From the NCBI GenBank assembly GCA_027488155.1, contig JAIYCE010000021.1:1-64000 (forward strand): a DNA stretch of 64,000 nt, given 5' to 3'. Under the pieces are notes generated by a model. That model was given only the letters and a program-made list of their open reading frames with translations. It ran no database searches and was not told the DNA's origin. Made by a program: the position numbers and the translations under genes. This stretch comes from Hyphomicrobiales bacterium (GTDB lineage Bacteria > Pseudomonadota > Alphaproteobacteria > Rhizobiales > Beijerinckiaceae). How positions within the stretch are numbered: position 1 is the stretch's first letter; each line of letters opens with the position of its first letter. Of the stretch, positions 1-7,818 are shown in pieces.

Positions 1-238
1 CGCCCTGCCGCGGGAGTACCCGGGCTGGATGCACGAACGCCAGAGCGCCGACCGCATGACCTGGATCGCGTAGGGACGCAAAATCGCCACGCTCGCGGCG
101 CATCCACTTGATGAGCTCGAATTGAACAAGCGTCGGAACAACACAGTTCTCAGGTGTTCCGATGCGATCTTTTAACTTTCTTCCGCACGCAGAGCCGTCG
201 AAGATTTCAATCCAAGCGGAGGTATCGACAAGGATCAT
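1..238 (-). pseudogene. vapC: VapC-type PIN-domain toxin, apparently 3'-truncated
   Basis: Reading leftwards from the ATG at 238-236, the product begins MILVDTSAWIEIF, the beta-1 strand with the first acidic residue (D5) of a PIN-domain RNase, and continues to VVPTLVQFELIKWMRRERG, typical of VapC up to about residue 50. From about residue 52 the translation no longer looks like a PIN domain: the second half with the remaining acidic residues is not seen, although the frame stays open to the window edge. Its ATG overlaps the antitoxin stop by four bases, the usual vapBC coupling. Probably an inactive toxin cut by a rearrangement near position 75-90; a true C-terminal divergence is the alternative. 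Confidence 0.55.
2..73 (+). CDS. C-terminal fragment of an unidentified protein (partial)
   Basis: An open frame enters from the left edge and stops at a TAG at 71-73, giving about 23 residues that end in RMTWIA. I do not recognise the family. It competes with the antisense vapC reading of the same bases, and only one of the two is likely to be real here. The vapC reading loses resemblance to PIN domains close to this stop, so this frame may be the end of a foreign or rearranged gene that abuts a broken toxin gene. Confidence 0.2.
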   Translation, partial: ALPREYPGWMHERQSADRMTWIA

Positions 239-450
239 GAGAAGCGATCCGAGCGATCTCGATAATCGTTTTTGTTAGCCCCGGCGGCAATGCCAACCAA
301 ATCCTCCAGAGTGGGGACGGGCATCAAAAGAACGCCCTTACCTTTCGGGATGAAGACGAAGCGTTGGCCAGCTTCCCAGCCCTGTTCGTCTCGAACGGAC
401 TTCGGGATGGAAATCTGATGCTTGGTTGAAAGCGTGGCTGTATCATCCAT
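235..450 (-). CDS. vapB: VapB/AbrB-type antitoxin
   Basis: The 71-residue product has an N-terminal SpoVT/AbrB swapped-hairpin domain: the segment around residues 7-45 (TKHQISIPKSVRDEQGW, then GQRFVFIP) is the classic DNA-binding fold of VapB/MazE antitoxins. The C-terminal part is the toxin-binding tail. Such antitoxins neutralise a PIN RNase and autorepress their operon. The gene overlaps the toxin start by ATGA. Because the toxin looks truncated, the antitoxin may be an orphan. Family assignment is firm; activity is inferred. Confidence 0.8.
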   Translation of the reverse strand: MDDTATLSTKHQISIPKSVRDEQGWEAGQRFVFIPKGKGVLLMPVPTLEDLVGIAAGANKNDYRDRSDRFS

Positions 451-607
451 TTCTTACCTTCTCATCATCGATGGCATTTAGGTAAGAATATCACGACGCA
501 TATCCTGCCGATAGTCCGCCACCCCTTTGCCTCCGCCCCGGTTTTCGGCTATAGACCCGGCCGCGTCCCCGCCAGACACCCCTGGAGGCACGGGGAGGCG
601 AGAAACC

Positions 608-633
608 GGCCGCTTCTGTCAGGGGCGGCCTTT
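608..633 (+). promoter_or_regulatory. Hairpin in the rplY leader
   Basis: GGCCGC (608-613) pairs with GCGGCC (625-630), followed by a short T-rich stretch, about 20 nt before the rplY start. It could be a weak attenuator or a ribosomal-protein leader element. The stem is short and GC-rich, so chance is possible. Confidence 0.2.
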
Positions 634-653
634 GATTTTGAAGGAAGAATTCC

Positions 654-1277
654 ATGTCCAAAACCGTGAAGCAGCTTAAGGCTGCCGCGCGTCCGAAGAG
701 CGGCAAGGGGGCCGCCCGGGCTGTGCGTCGTGACAATCGCATCCCAGCCGTCATCTATGGCGGCGGTGAAGCCCCCCTCGGCATTTCGCTCGACCATAAT
801 GAAGCGCAGAAGCTGATCTTCGCCGGTCACTTCCTGACGACGCTGTTCGAGATCGAGGTGGACGGCAAGAAGACGCGTGTCATTCCGCGCGATTATCAGC
901 TCGATCCGGTCAAGGACATCCCGCTGCATATCGACTTCATGCGCCTGAAAGAAGGCCAGAAGATCCGCGTCGAAGTGCCGGTGCACGTTCTCAATCAGGA
1001 CGCTTCGCCGGGCATCAAGCGCGGCGGCACGGTCAATATCGTGTTGCACGCCGTGGAAATGCTTGCTCCGGCCGATGCGATCCCGGCGTCGGTGGACATC
1101 GATCTGACTGGCGTTGAAATCGGCACGTCGATCCATATCAAGTCGATCAAGCTGCCGGCCGGTTGCGTGCCGGTCGATAAGTCGGACTTCACCCTCGTGA
1201 CCGTCGTTGCTTCGTCGGGCATGAAGGACGAACCGGCGGCTCCGGCTGAAGCGGCGGCTCCGGCTGCCAAGAAGTAA
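654..1277 (+). CDS. rplY: 50S ribosomal protein L25/general stress protein Ctc
   Basis: This 207-residue protein is the long L25/TL5/Ctc form that binds 5S rRNA in the large subunit. The N-terminal L25 beta-barrel spans about residues 5-95 (IPAVIYGGGE near residue 30), the TL5-type C-terminal domain about 98-185, and an Ala/Pro-rich tail ends in AAKK. The ATG is preceded by GAAGGAAG at good spacing. Two strong hairpins follow, and pth lies 80 bp downstream, the usual rplY-pth order in Alphaproteobacteria. Nothing unusual in length or content. Confidence 0.97.
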   Translation: MSKTVKQLKAAARPKSGKGAARAVRRDNRIPAVIYGGGEAPLGISLDHNEAQKLIFAGHFLTTLFEIEVDGKKTRVIPRDYQLDPVKDIPLHIDFMRLKEGQKIRVEVPVHVLNQDASPGIKRGGTVNIVLHAVEMLAPADAIPASVDIDLTGVEIGTSIHIKSIKLPAGCVPVDKSDFTLVTVVASSGMKDEPAAPAEAAAPAAKK

Positions 1278-1282
1278 GGATC

Positions 1283-1305
1283 AGGCCGCGCTTGCGCGGC
1301 CTTTT
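1283..1305 (+). terminator. Intrinsic terminator after rplY
   Basis: Perfect 8-bp stem AGGCCGCG/CGCGGCCT with a 4-nt loop, followed by TTTTC. Confidence 0.75.
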
Positions 1306-1317
1306 CTTATGGCTCTA

Positions 1318-1342
1318 GCCCCGCAGATCCTGCGGGGCTTTT
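1318..1342 (+). terminator. Second hairpin-T tract between rplY and pth
   Basis: Perfect 8-bp stem GCCCCGCA/TGCGGGGC, 5-nt loop, then CTTTTTC. It ends about 18 nt before the pth start, so it may reduce read-through from rplY into pth; pth would then need its own promoter or leaky termination. Confidence 0.65.
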
Positions 1343-1360
1343 TCATGTTAAGTTGACCCT

Positions 1361-1945
1361 ATGCTGCTTCTCGTCGGTCTCGGCAATCCCGGCTCGCGCT
1401 ATTCAGGCAACCGCCACAATATCGGTTTCATGGCGGTGGACGCGATGGCGCGCGCCTTTCGCGCGCCGCCTTGGAAACGCAAATTCAGCGGCGAGATCAC
1501 CGAGATCGCGCTCGGGTCCGATCGCGCAATTTTGTTGAAGCCCGAAACCTATATGAACGAGAGCGGCAAGGCCGTCGCCGAAGCCATGCGGTTCTTCAAA
1601 ATTCCGCTCGCCGATGTCGTGGTGTTCCACGACGAGCTTGATCTGCCACGCGGTAAGATGCGGATCAAATTGGGCGGCGGCAATGCCGGGCATAATGGCT
1701 TGCGCTCGATCACGGCCTTATGCGGCAATGATTATCGCCGCGTGCGTTTGGGGATCGGCCATCCGGGCGACAAGGCACTTGTCCATCATTTCGTATTGTC
1801 GGATTTCGATCGCGATGAGCGCGATTGGGTCGACGCGCTGTGCCGTTCAGTGGCGGAGAATTCCGCTCTGTTGGCGGACAAGAACGATTCAGAATTTCAG
1901 AACCGCGTGCATCGCGCGATGGATGGCGTGCCGGGGCAGGAGTAG
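1361..1945 (+). CDS. pth: Peptidyl-tRNA hydrolase
   Basis: The 194-residue cytoplasmic enzyme releases peptides from prematurely dissociated peptidyl-tRNA so the tRNA can be reused. The family landmarks are all visible: GLGNPG at residues 6-11 (N9), the catalytic His in RHNIGF (H19), N66 in TYMNESG, and D91 in FHDELDLP. Length is normal. It follows rplY, its common partner, and is separated from it by a terminator-like hairpin. Confidence 0.97.
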   Translation: MLLLVGLGNPGSRYSGNRHNIGFMAVDAMARAFRAPPWKRKFSGEITEIALGSDRAILLKPETYMNESGKAVAEAMRFFKIPLADVVVFHDELDLPRGKMRIKLGGGNAGHNGLRSITALCGNDYRRVRLGIGHPGDKALVHHFVLSDFDRDERDWVDALCRSVAENSALLADKNDSEFQNRVHRAMDGVPGQE

Positions 1946-1972
1946 CGCCGCGATGACGCGCGCAAGCCAACC

Positions 1973-2013
1973 ATGGATTGCCGCTTTGGGCTAACGCCCT
2001 CCTCGCAATGACG
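1973..2013 (+). repeat. Interspersed intergenic repeat, copy 1
   Basis: The segment runs ATGGATTGC, then a small stem (GGGC-TAAC-GCCC), then CCTCCTCGCAATGACG. The last 15 or so bases recur at 7782-7795. It sits in the gap between convergent pth and the SEC-C gene. Elements of this ATTGC...GCAATGACG type are scattered in Rhizobiales genomes; function unknown. Confidence 0.5.
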
Positions 2014-2037
2014 ATGATTTGTCTGACGCGATGGCAG

Positions 2038-2541
2038 TTAAGCGCCGCAGCACTTCTTGAATTTCTTGCCTGAGCCGCAGGGGCAGGGATCGTTGCGGCC
2101 GACATCCTGCGCCTTGACCATCGGCTTGCCTTTGGGCTTCGCGCCTTCGACGAAAAACCAGCGGCCATTTTCTTTGCGGAAGGTCGAGCGCTCATGATGC
2201 GCTTCGCGTTTCCGCTCGCGCGTGAAATGGGCGATGAATTCGACAATGCCTGTCGTATCGCCTTCCTTGCCATCGACTGTATCGACGATGTCGAGGCCGT
2301 CCCATGTCGAATCCTTCGACCAAGCCACCAGCGAGCCGCGATCGATGTCATGGCGCTGTTCGGGCGCAACCGATTCAATCAGATAATCGATATTGCCGAC
2401 CGCGAAGGCGGAATAGCGCGAACGCATTAACGCTTCGGCCGTGGGGGGCTGTGCCTTGCCCTCGACATAGGGCTGGCAGCATGCGGCATAGGGAAGGGGT
2501 GTTTCAGCCGTCTTGCGGCAGGGGCAGGTCTTTTGTTCCAT
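2038..2541 (-). CDS. YchJ-family SEC-C zinc-motif protein
   Basis: The 167-residue protein belongs to the UPF0225/YchJ family. A cysteine cluster opens it ([10 protein letters not shown]...CCQPY), the NTF2-like central YchJ domain covers about 35-135, and a SEC-C zinc motif ([15 protein letters not shown]) closes it at about 148-166. The C-terminal motif is the one SecA uses to bind zinc and contact SecB and ribosomes, but the cellular role of YchJ proteins is unknown. It is convergent with pth and divergent from ychF, and appears monocistronic. Confidence 0.85.
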   Translation of the reverse strand: MEQKTCPCRKTAETPLPYAACCQPYVEGKAQPPTAEALMRSRYSAFAVGNIDYLIESVAPEQRHDIDRGSLVAWSKDSTWDGLDIVDTVDGKEGDTTGIVEFIAHFTRERKREAHHERSTFRKENGRWFFVEGAKPKGKPMVKAQDVGRNDPCPCGSGKKFKKCCGA

Positions 2542-2666
2542 GGGCGGTGCTTAGAACAGAGGCGGGCGGGGGCGCAAGGGCGCTGAGGTGTCCGCACGCT
2601 TGCCTTTTGGGTCTCCGCTGGCCATAAGTCGCGGCAATTCCGAACAAAACCACGAATGGACGGGCC

Positions 2667-3764
2667 ATGGGCTTTAAATGTGGCATTGTCGGCCTGCCGA
2701 ATGTTGGCAAGTCGACCCTCTTCAACGCGTTGACGCAGACCGCCGCCGCCCAGGCTGCGAACTATCCCTTTTGCACCATCGAGCCGAATGTCGGCGATGT
2801 GGCAGTGCCTGATGCGCGCCTCGACGCGCTCGCCGCCATTGCGGGATCGCAGCAGATCATCCCGACGCGCATCACCTTCGTCGATATCGCCGGAATTGTG
2901 CGCGGTGCGTCGAAGGGCGAAGGTCTCGGCAACCAATTCCTCGCCAATATTCGCGAGGTCGATGCCATTGCCCATGTCGTGCGGTGTTTCGAGGATTCCG
3001 ACATCACCCATGTCGAGGGCAAGATCGATCCGATTGCGGATATCGAAACGATCGAAACCGAATTGATGCTGGCCGACCTCGACTCGCTCGAAAAGCGTGT
3101 TGCGGGGTTGGAGAAGAAAGCCCGCGGTGGCGACAAGGAAGCGAAGGAATCACTCGATCTTGTACAGCGCTGCCTCGTGCTGTTGCAGGATGGCAGGCCT
3201 GCGCGCTTGCTCGAAAGGAAAGCCGAAGAAGAAAAAGCGTTTCAGATGCTCAATCTTCTGACCGCGAAGCCGGTGCTTTATGTCTGCAATGTCGAAGAGA
3301 GCTCGGCGCATGACGGCAACAGCTTCTCGGCGAAAGTGTTCGAGCGTGCCAAGCAGGAAGGCGCGAAAGCGGTTGTCGTTTCGGCCAAGATCGAAAGCGA
3401 AATCGCCGTTCTGCCGCCGGAAGACATGAAGGATTATCTCGAAGCGGTGGGTCTCGATGAGCCGGGCCTCAACCGGGTGATCCGCGCCGGTTATGAATTG
3501 CTGCAATTGCTCACATACTTCACGGTGGGGCCGAAGGAAGCGCGGGCCTGGACGATCACGCGCGGCACCAAGGCACCCGCCGCAGCCGGCGTCATTCATA
3601 CGGACTTCGAAAAGGGCTTTATCCGCGCCGAAACCATTGCGTATGACGATTATGTTGGCTGCAAGGGCGAGGCGGGCGCGCGCGATGCAGGCAAGTTCCG
3701 CCTTGAAGGCAAGGATTACACGGTCCTCGATGGCGATGTGATGCACTTTCGCTTCAACACCTGA
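2667..3764 (+). CDS. ychF: YchF/OLA1 family redox-regulated ATPase
   Basis: The 365-residue protein is an Obg-like P-loop NTPase that prefers ATP and binds ribosomes. Walker A is GLPNVGKST (about 9-17), the G3-type DIAGIV lies near 74, and the C-terminal TGS domain ends with [11 protein letters not shown]. It is the usual length. The start is set by ATGGGCTTTAAATG at 2667. A 14-nt palindrome follows the stop. The neighbour, a nagB-like gene, is unrelated in function. Confidence 0.96.
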   Translation: MGFKCGIVGLPNVGKSTLFNALTQTAAAQAANYPFCTIEPNVGDVAVPDARLDALAAIAGSQQIIPTRITFVDIAGIVRGASKGEGLGNQFLANIREVDAIAHVVRCFEDSDITHVEGKIDPIADIETIETELMLADLDSLEKRVAGLEKKARGGDKEAKESLDLVQRCLVLLQDGRPARLLERKAEEEKAFQMLNLLTAKPVLYVCNVEESSAHDGNSFSAKVFERAKQEGAKAVVVSAKIESEIAVLPPEDMKDYLEAVGLDEPGLNRVIRAGYELLQLLTYFTVGPKEARAWTITRGTKAPAAAGVIHTDFEKGFIRAETIAYDDYVGCKGEAGARDAGKFRLEGKDYTVLDGDVMHFRFNT

Positions 3765-3777
3765 ACCGATGCCATGC

Positions 3778-3802
3778 GCCGTGCGCACGGCACGGTGCTT
3801 TT
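3778..3802 (+). terminator. Palindrome with short T run after ychF
   Basis: A perfect 14-nt palindrome GCCGTGCGCACGGC (3778-3791) is followed 7 nt later by TTTT. It may end ychF transcription before the nag operon, but the T tract is weak and offset. Confidence 0.3.
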
Positions 3803-3844
3803 GGGGCTCTTGCGACGCAGGGCGGCCTCTGCTGCAATCTGCCC

Positions 3845-4588
3845 ATGCAGATTCAACTTCTCGACAATAAAATTGTCTTGGGTCAGGCTGCCGCCACTGC
3901 GGGGGCCTATCTTATCCGTGCCGCCATCGCGCGCCACGGTGAGGCGAACATCATCGTGGCAACCGGTGCAAGCCAGTTCGAGCTTCTGGCCCATTTGGTG
4001 AAAGCGCCAGACATAGACTGGTCGAAGGTGACGGCGTTTCATCTCGATGAATATGTCGGGTTGCCCGAAAAGCATGGCGCAAGCTTCCGGAAATATCTGC
4101 GCGAGCGGTTCGTCGCGCATGTGCCTGATCTGGGCGCGTTCATTCCCGTCAATGGCGATGGCGATGTCAAAGCCGAACTCGCGCGGTTAAACGGCCTTAT
4201 CCGCGGCAAGCGGATTGCTGTTTGCTTTGCTGGCATCGGCGAGAATGCGCATCTCGCGTTCAACGATCCGCCGGCGGATTTCGAAACTGAAGAGCCTTAT
4301 ATTCTTGTGACGCTGGATGAAGCGTGCCGCCGCCAGCAAATGGGCGAAGGCTGGTTTCCCACCTTGGCAGATGTGCCGAAAACCGCGATTTCAATGTCGA
4401 TCCGCCAGATGATGAAGGCGGACACATTGATCCTCAGCGTTTCGGATCGGCGCAAGGCGGAAGCAGTCAAAGACGCGTTGAAAGGGCCGCTGACAAATCT
4501 CTGTCCCGCATCCATCATTCGTCAGCATGGCGATTGCCGCCTTTTCGTGGATCCGGCGGCTGCTTCTTTATTGAGCCGTAAACCATGA
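3845..4588 (+). CDS. nagB: NagB-like glucosamine-6-phosphate deaminase
   Basis: The 247-residue protein belongs to the glucosamine/galactosamine-6-phosphate isomerase family, which converts GlcN-6-P to fructose-6-P and ammonia. The HLDEYVGL segment near residue 66 and [17 protein letters not shown] near 128 match the phosphosugar-binding and active-site segments; canonical NagB has GVGxDGHIAFNEP at the latter place, so D-to-N-type changes (GENAH) mark a divergent subfamily. nagA follows with an ATGA overlap, which supports an amino-sugar role. It opens an operon of five tightly packed genes to 7740. Exact substrate is inferred. Confidence 0.82.
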   Translation: MQIQLLDNKIVLGQAAATAGAYLIRAAIARHGEANIIVATGASQFELLAHLVKAPDIDWSKVTAFHLDEYVGLPEKHGASFRKYLRERFVAHVPDLGAFIPVNGDGDVKAELARLNGLIRGKRIAVCFAGIGENAHLAFNDPPADFETEEPYILVTLDEACRRQQMGEGWFPTLADVPKTAISMSIRQMMKADTLILSVSDRRKAEAVKDALKGPLTNLCPASIIRQHGDCRLFVDPAAASLLSRKP

Positions 4589-5610
4589 TTGTGACCGGCG
4601 GACTGTTTGATCTTCAGGTCAACGGTTTTGCCGGAATAGACTTCAACGACGCCACGCTTTCGGCTGATGACTTTCAACGTGCCCTCGAGGCGATGGCGGT
4701 CACAGGCGTTGTGCAATGCCTGCCAACTTTGATCACGGCGACAGAAGCCACGCTGGAAGCGCGCTTTGCCGCGCTCGATGCAGCGGTGGCGCAGGCACCT
4801 TTCGGCAAGGCCATGGTGCCGGGCTATCATCTTGAAGGGCCGTTTCTTAATCCTTCGCCGGGTTTTCGTGGGTGTCATCCGGCCGAGGCGATGATCACGC
4901 CCGATATTGCGCTTGTCGATCGGTTGCAGGCGCGGTTGCAGAAGCCGATTCTGCTCGTCACGATTGCACCGGAATTGCCGGGTGCAGAGGGTTTTATTCG
5001 CGCGGTACGCGAACGCGGCATCGCGGTCGCGTTAGGCCATTCTGACGCGCGCCTCGACGATGTGAAGCGCGCCGTGGCTGCGGGTGCAACGCTTGCGACT
5101 CATCTCGGCAATGGTGTCGCGCATCAGCAGCACAAATTCGATAATCCTATTTTTGCACAATTGGCCGAGGACAGGCTGATCGCCTGCTTTATCGCCGATG
5201 GAATCCACGTCGCGCCACATGCACTTGGCGTGATGTTGCGCGCGAAAACGCGCGCGCGGTCAATCCTCGTCACCGACGCTGTGGCGGGTGCGGCTGCGCC
5301 GCCAGGTCTTTATCCTTTTGCGGGAATGCAGGTGGAGCGTGGCACCGATGGTGCCGTGCGCGAACCTGGTGCACCGCATCTGGCAGGTTCTGCGCTGACG
5401 CTCGATCAAGCGGTGCGCAATGTCGCCGCGTGGGGATTTTGCAGCTTCCAAGAAGCGGTTCTGATGGCGTCCGTGCATCCGCGTGCTGCATTGGTCGATG
5501 CCGCAGCGCGGCATGGCGCGGTCTTGCTGGAAGGGGAAGTGCGCTGGTCTGACGATCAGCGTGTGGTTGAAACGACGCTGGCGGGAGAAACGCTCTACGC
5601 AGCGTCATGA
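4585..5610 (+). CDS. nagA: N-acetylglucosamine-6-phosphate deacetylase
   Basis: The product (341 residues) is an amidohydrolase-superfamily TIM barrel that removes acetate from GlcNAc-6-P, feeding NagB. The metal site elements are visible: HLEGPFLNP near residue 83 with the following RGCHP, GHSDA near 151, ATHLGNG near 170, and the catalytic Asp in LVTDAVAG near 230. It starts almost directly at [10 protein letters not shown], so the N-terminal beta-sandwich strands that precede this motif in ordinary NagA (about 380 residues) are missing. Start codon overlaps the nagB stop (ATGA), so translation is coupled and an upstream start is unlikely. Confidence 0.85.
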   Translation: MIVTGGLFDLQVNGFAGIDFNDATLSADDFQRALEAMAVTGVVQCLPTLITATEATLEARFAALDAAVAQAPFGKAMVPGYHLEGPFLNPSPGFRGCHPAEAMITPDIALVDRLQARLQKPILLVTIAPELPGAEGFIRAVRERGIAVALGHSDARLDDVKRAVAAGATLATHLGNGVAHQQHKFDNPIFAQLAEDRLIACFIADGIHVAPHALGVMLRAKTRARSILVTDAVAGAAAPPGLYPFAGMQVERGTDGAVREPGAPHLAGSALTLDQAVRNVAAWGFCSFQEAVLMASVHPRAALVDAAARHGAVLLEGEVRWSDDQRVVETTLAGETLYAAS

Positions 5611-5627
5611 CATCTCGGGGGAGAGAC

Positions 5628-6812
5628 ATGACTGAGTTTAATCGCAGAATCGTATTGGGTGGACTTGCCGGTGTGGCAGCTTTTGGTGCCACCGGTGCAC
5701 GCGCGGCGCATCCGGCCCTACCGAAAGCGCCGGTTACGATTTCCATCATCGATGTCGGCGGCGCGTTGGCCTTGTTGCAACCGGGCTTTGAGGCTTATCG
5801 CGCGGCCAAGCCCAATCTCGTTTCGAAATTCAATTTCGTAAAAGCGCCAGCGCCCGAACTCGCCGCCAAAATCAAGGCGCAGGTCGATGCAGGAAAGCCC
5901 GATCTCGATCTCGTGCTGACGGGCAGCGATGGTCTCGCGGCGGGCCTGGATCAAAAGCTCTGGGTGCAGTTGTTCCCTCAATACAATGATGCGTTCCCGA
6001 ACATCGAGCAGAATTACGAACCGGCTGCGCTCAATCTCTTCAAGGCGCAAGGCCAAGGCTATGGCGTGGTATGCGCCTATTATCCGTCCGGTCCGCTGAT
6101 CGAATACATGCCCGATCGTGTGAAGACGCCGCCGACGACCGCACAGGAATTGCTTGCATGGGCGAAAGCCAATCCGGGCAAATTCCTTTATGCACGTCCG
6201 GCCAATTCAGGCCCGGGCCGCACCTTTATGATGGGGCTGCCTTATATTCTCGGTGATAAGGATCCGAAAGATCCCGTCAATGGCTGGGAGAAGACGTGGG
6301 CTTATCTTGAAGAGCTCAATCAATACATCGATGCCTATCCGACCGGGACCGGCATTACGATGAAGGAATTGGGCGAAGGCTCTCGTGACATCATTATCTC
6401 GACGACGGGATGGGACATCAATCCGCGCGCGCTCGGCATCGTGCCGAAGGAAGCGAAGATCGGCACGCTCAAGGGCTTCCACTGGGTATCGGATGCATTC
6501 TTCATGACCGTGCCGCGTGGCTTGTCGGATGACAAGATGGCGGTACTGCTCGATTTGATGGCCTTTATTCTGACGCCGAAGATCCAAGCCTTCACTTATG
6601 ACGAGGGCTATCTCTATCCCGGCCCTGCGGTGAAGAATGTGCCGCTCGAATTAGCACCAGAAAAGAGCCAGCAGGTGATCAAGGAGTTCGGCCGTCCCGA
6701 ATATGCCTCGCTCATCGCCAATAATCCGATTGAATTGCCGCTCACGCCTGACAAGATGGTGGTAGCGTTCCGCATCTGGGACGAAAAGATCGGATCGAAA
6801 AGAAAGAAATGA
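5628..6812 (+). CDS. Extracellular solute-binding protein of an ABC importer (orphan)
   Basis: The start at 5628 is chosen because GGGGGAGAG precedes it; an earlier in-frame ATG at 5607 lies inside nagA. The 394-residue product has a twin-arginine-like signal (NRRIVLGGLAGVAAFGATG) cleaved near ARAA, then a periplasmic binding fold of the spermidine/iron/sugar type. No permease or ATPase gene lies nearby, so it is an orphan binding protein. It sits 17 bp after nagA and overlaps the next gene by ATGA, so it is co-transcribed with amino-sugar genes; the ligand might be an amino sugar or chitin fragment, but this is inference. Confidence 0.8.
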   Translation: MTEFNRRIVLGGLAGVAAFGATGARAAHPALPKAPVTISIIDVGGALALLQPGFEAYRAAKPNLVSKFNFVKAPAPELAAKIKAQVDAGKPDLDLVLTGSDGLAAGLDQKLWVQLFPQYNDAFPNIEQNYEPAALNLFKAQGQGYGVVCAYYPSGPLIEYMPDRVKTPPTTAQELLAWAKANPGKFLYARPANSGPGRTFMMGLPYILGDKDPKDPVNGWEKTWAYLEELNQYIDAYPTGTGITMKELGEGSRDIIISTTGWDINPRALGIVPKEAKIGTLKGFHWVSDAFFMTVPRGLSDDKMAVLLDLMAFILTPKIQAFTYDEGYLYPGPAVKNVPLELAPEKSQQVIKEFGRPEYASLIANNPIELPLTPDKMVVAFRIWDEKIGSKRKK

Positions 6813-7267
6813 AGCCCAAGCTTTATTTTGAGGACTTCGTGCCCGGCAGCAGCGCGACCTATGGCGCGCTGCCTGTCGAGCGTGCTGAAATCATCGCCTT
6901 TGCGGCACAATATGATCCGCAGCCGATGCATCTCGACGAGGCGGCCGGTGCTAAAAGCATGCTCGGCGGGCTGGCGGCTTCCGGGTGGCAGAGCTGTGCT
7001 TTCCTTATGCGCCTCATCGCCGAAGAGTTCGTGGCTCATTCCGCCGGCATGGGTGCGCCCGGCGTCGATGAGGTGAAATGGATGCGGCCTGTGCGACCCG
7101 GCGATGTGCTTAGCGCGCGCCACACCGTGCTTGAGGCGCGCGAGTCGAAATCGAAAGCTGATCGCGGCTTCGTCAAATTTCGCTTTGAATTGATGAATCA
7201 AAAAGGCGAAGTGGTGATGGAGCAGGTTAATTCCATCATTTTTGCACGCCGGGATGCTGCGGCATGA
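6809..7267 (+). CDS. MaoC-like hotdog-fold dehydratase (first of a pair)
   Basis: The 152-residue protein has a MaoC/R-hydratase hotdog fold: LYFEDFVPGS at the N terminus and the hydratase motif region AAQYDPQPMHLDEAA near residue 33, with the D and H typical of (R)-specific enoyl-CoA hydratases. These enzymes hydrate or dehydrate acyl-CoA thioesters. It overlaps its neighbours on both sides by ATGA. The next gene is a paralogue of the same size, so the two may form a heterodimer, as some MaoC pairs do. Its link to the upstream nag genes is not explained by known pathways. Confidence 0.85.
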   Translation: MKPKLYFEDFVPGSSATYGALPVERAEIIAFAAQYDPQPMHLDEAAGAKSMLGGLAASGWQSCAFLMRLIAEEFVAHSAGMGAPGVDEVKWMRPVRPGDVLSARHTVLEARESKSKADRGFVKFRFELMNQKGEVVMEQVNSIIFARRDAAA

Positions 7268-7740
7268 ATTATTTCGAGGATCTCGAGATCGGTCATGTAG
7301 TCGAGCTCGGCCAGCATTATTTCAGCGCCGATTTCATCAAGAATTATGCGCGCGTCTACGATCCGCAATCCTTCCACCTCGACGAAGCCGCCGCCGCTGA
7401 GAGCCATTTCGGCGCGCTCTGCGCCTCGGGTTGGCAGACCGGTGGTGTGTGGATGCGGCTCATGGTCGAGCATGTGAAGTCTGAAACGCAGAAGGCGATG
7501 GCTGAGGGCCGTAAGCCAGCGACGCTTGGGCCTTCGCCGGGCTTTCGCGATCTCAAATGGTTGAAGCCCGTCTATGCGGGGGACACGATCACTTATTTCT
7601 CTACCATCACCGGCAAGCGCGAAAGCGTATCGAAGCCGCGCTGGGGATTGGTGACGCACCACAACACAGGCGTGAACCAGAAGGGCGAACGCGTATTCGA
7701 ATTTCTCGGTACGGTGTTTTGGGAGAGGCGGCCGGGGTAG
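7264..7740 (+). CDS. MaoC-like hotdog-fold dehydratase (second of a pair)
   Basis: The 158-residue MaoC protein starts MNYFEDLEIGH and carries the hydratase segment YARVYDPQSFHLDEAA near residue 30, the same D...H arrangement as its upstream neighbour. Similarity between the two suggests tandem duplication or an obligate pair. It is the last gene of the operon; 36 bases on is an interspersed repeat whose hairpin may end the transcript. Substrate unknown; an acyl-CoA is likely from the family. Confidence 0.85.
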   Translation: MNYFEDLEIGHVVELGQHYFSADFIKNYARVYDPQSFHLDEAAAAESHFGALCASGWQTGGVWMRLMVEHVKSETQKAMAEGRKPATLGPSPGFRDLKWLKPVYAGDTITYFSTITGKRESVSKPRWGLVTHHNTGVNQKGERVFEFLGTVFWERRPG

Positions 7741-7759
7741 ATCCCTGTTCGTTTTAAAG

Positions 7760-7795
7760 ATGGAGCGCTTCGCCGTTTCGCTCCTCGCAATGACG
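7760..7795 (+). repeat. Interspersed intergenic repeat, copy 2
   Basis: GGAGCG (7762-7767) pairs with CGCTCC (7779-7784), and the 3' part CTCCTCGCAATGACGA matches the copy at 1998-2013. It lies between the convergent MaoC gene and uvrB. Confidence 0.5.
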
Positions 7796-7818
7796 AGATT
7801 TACTCTCAACAGGCGAGG

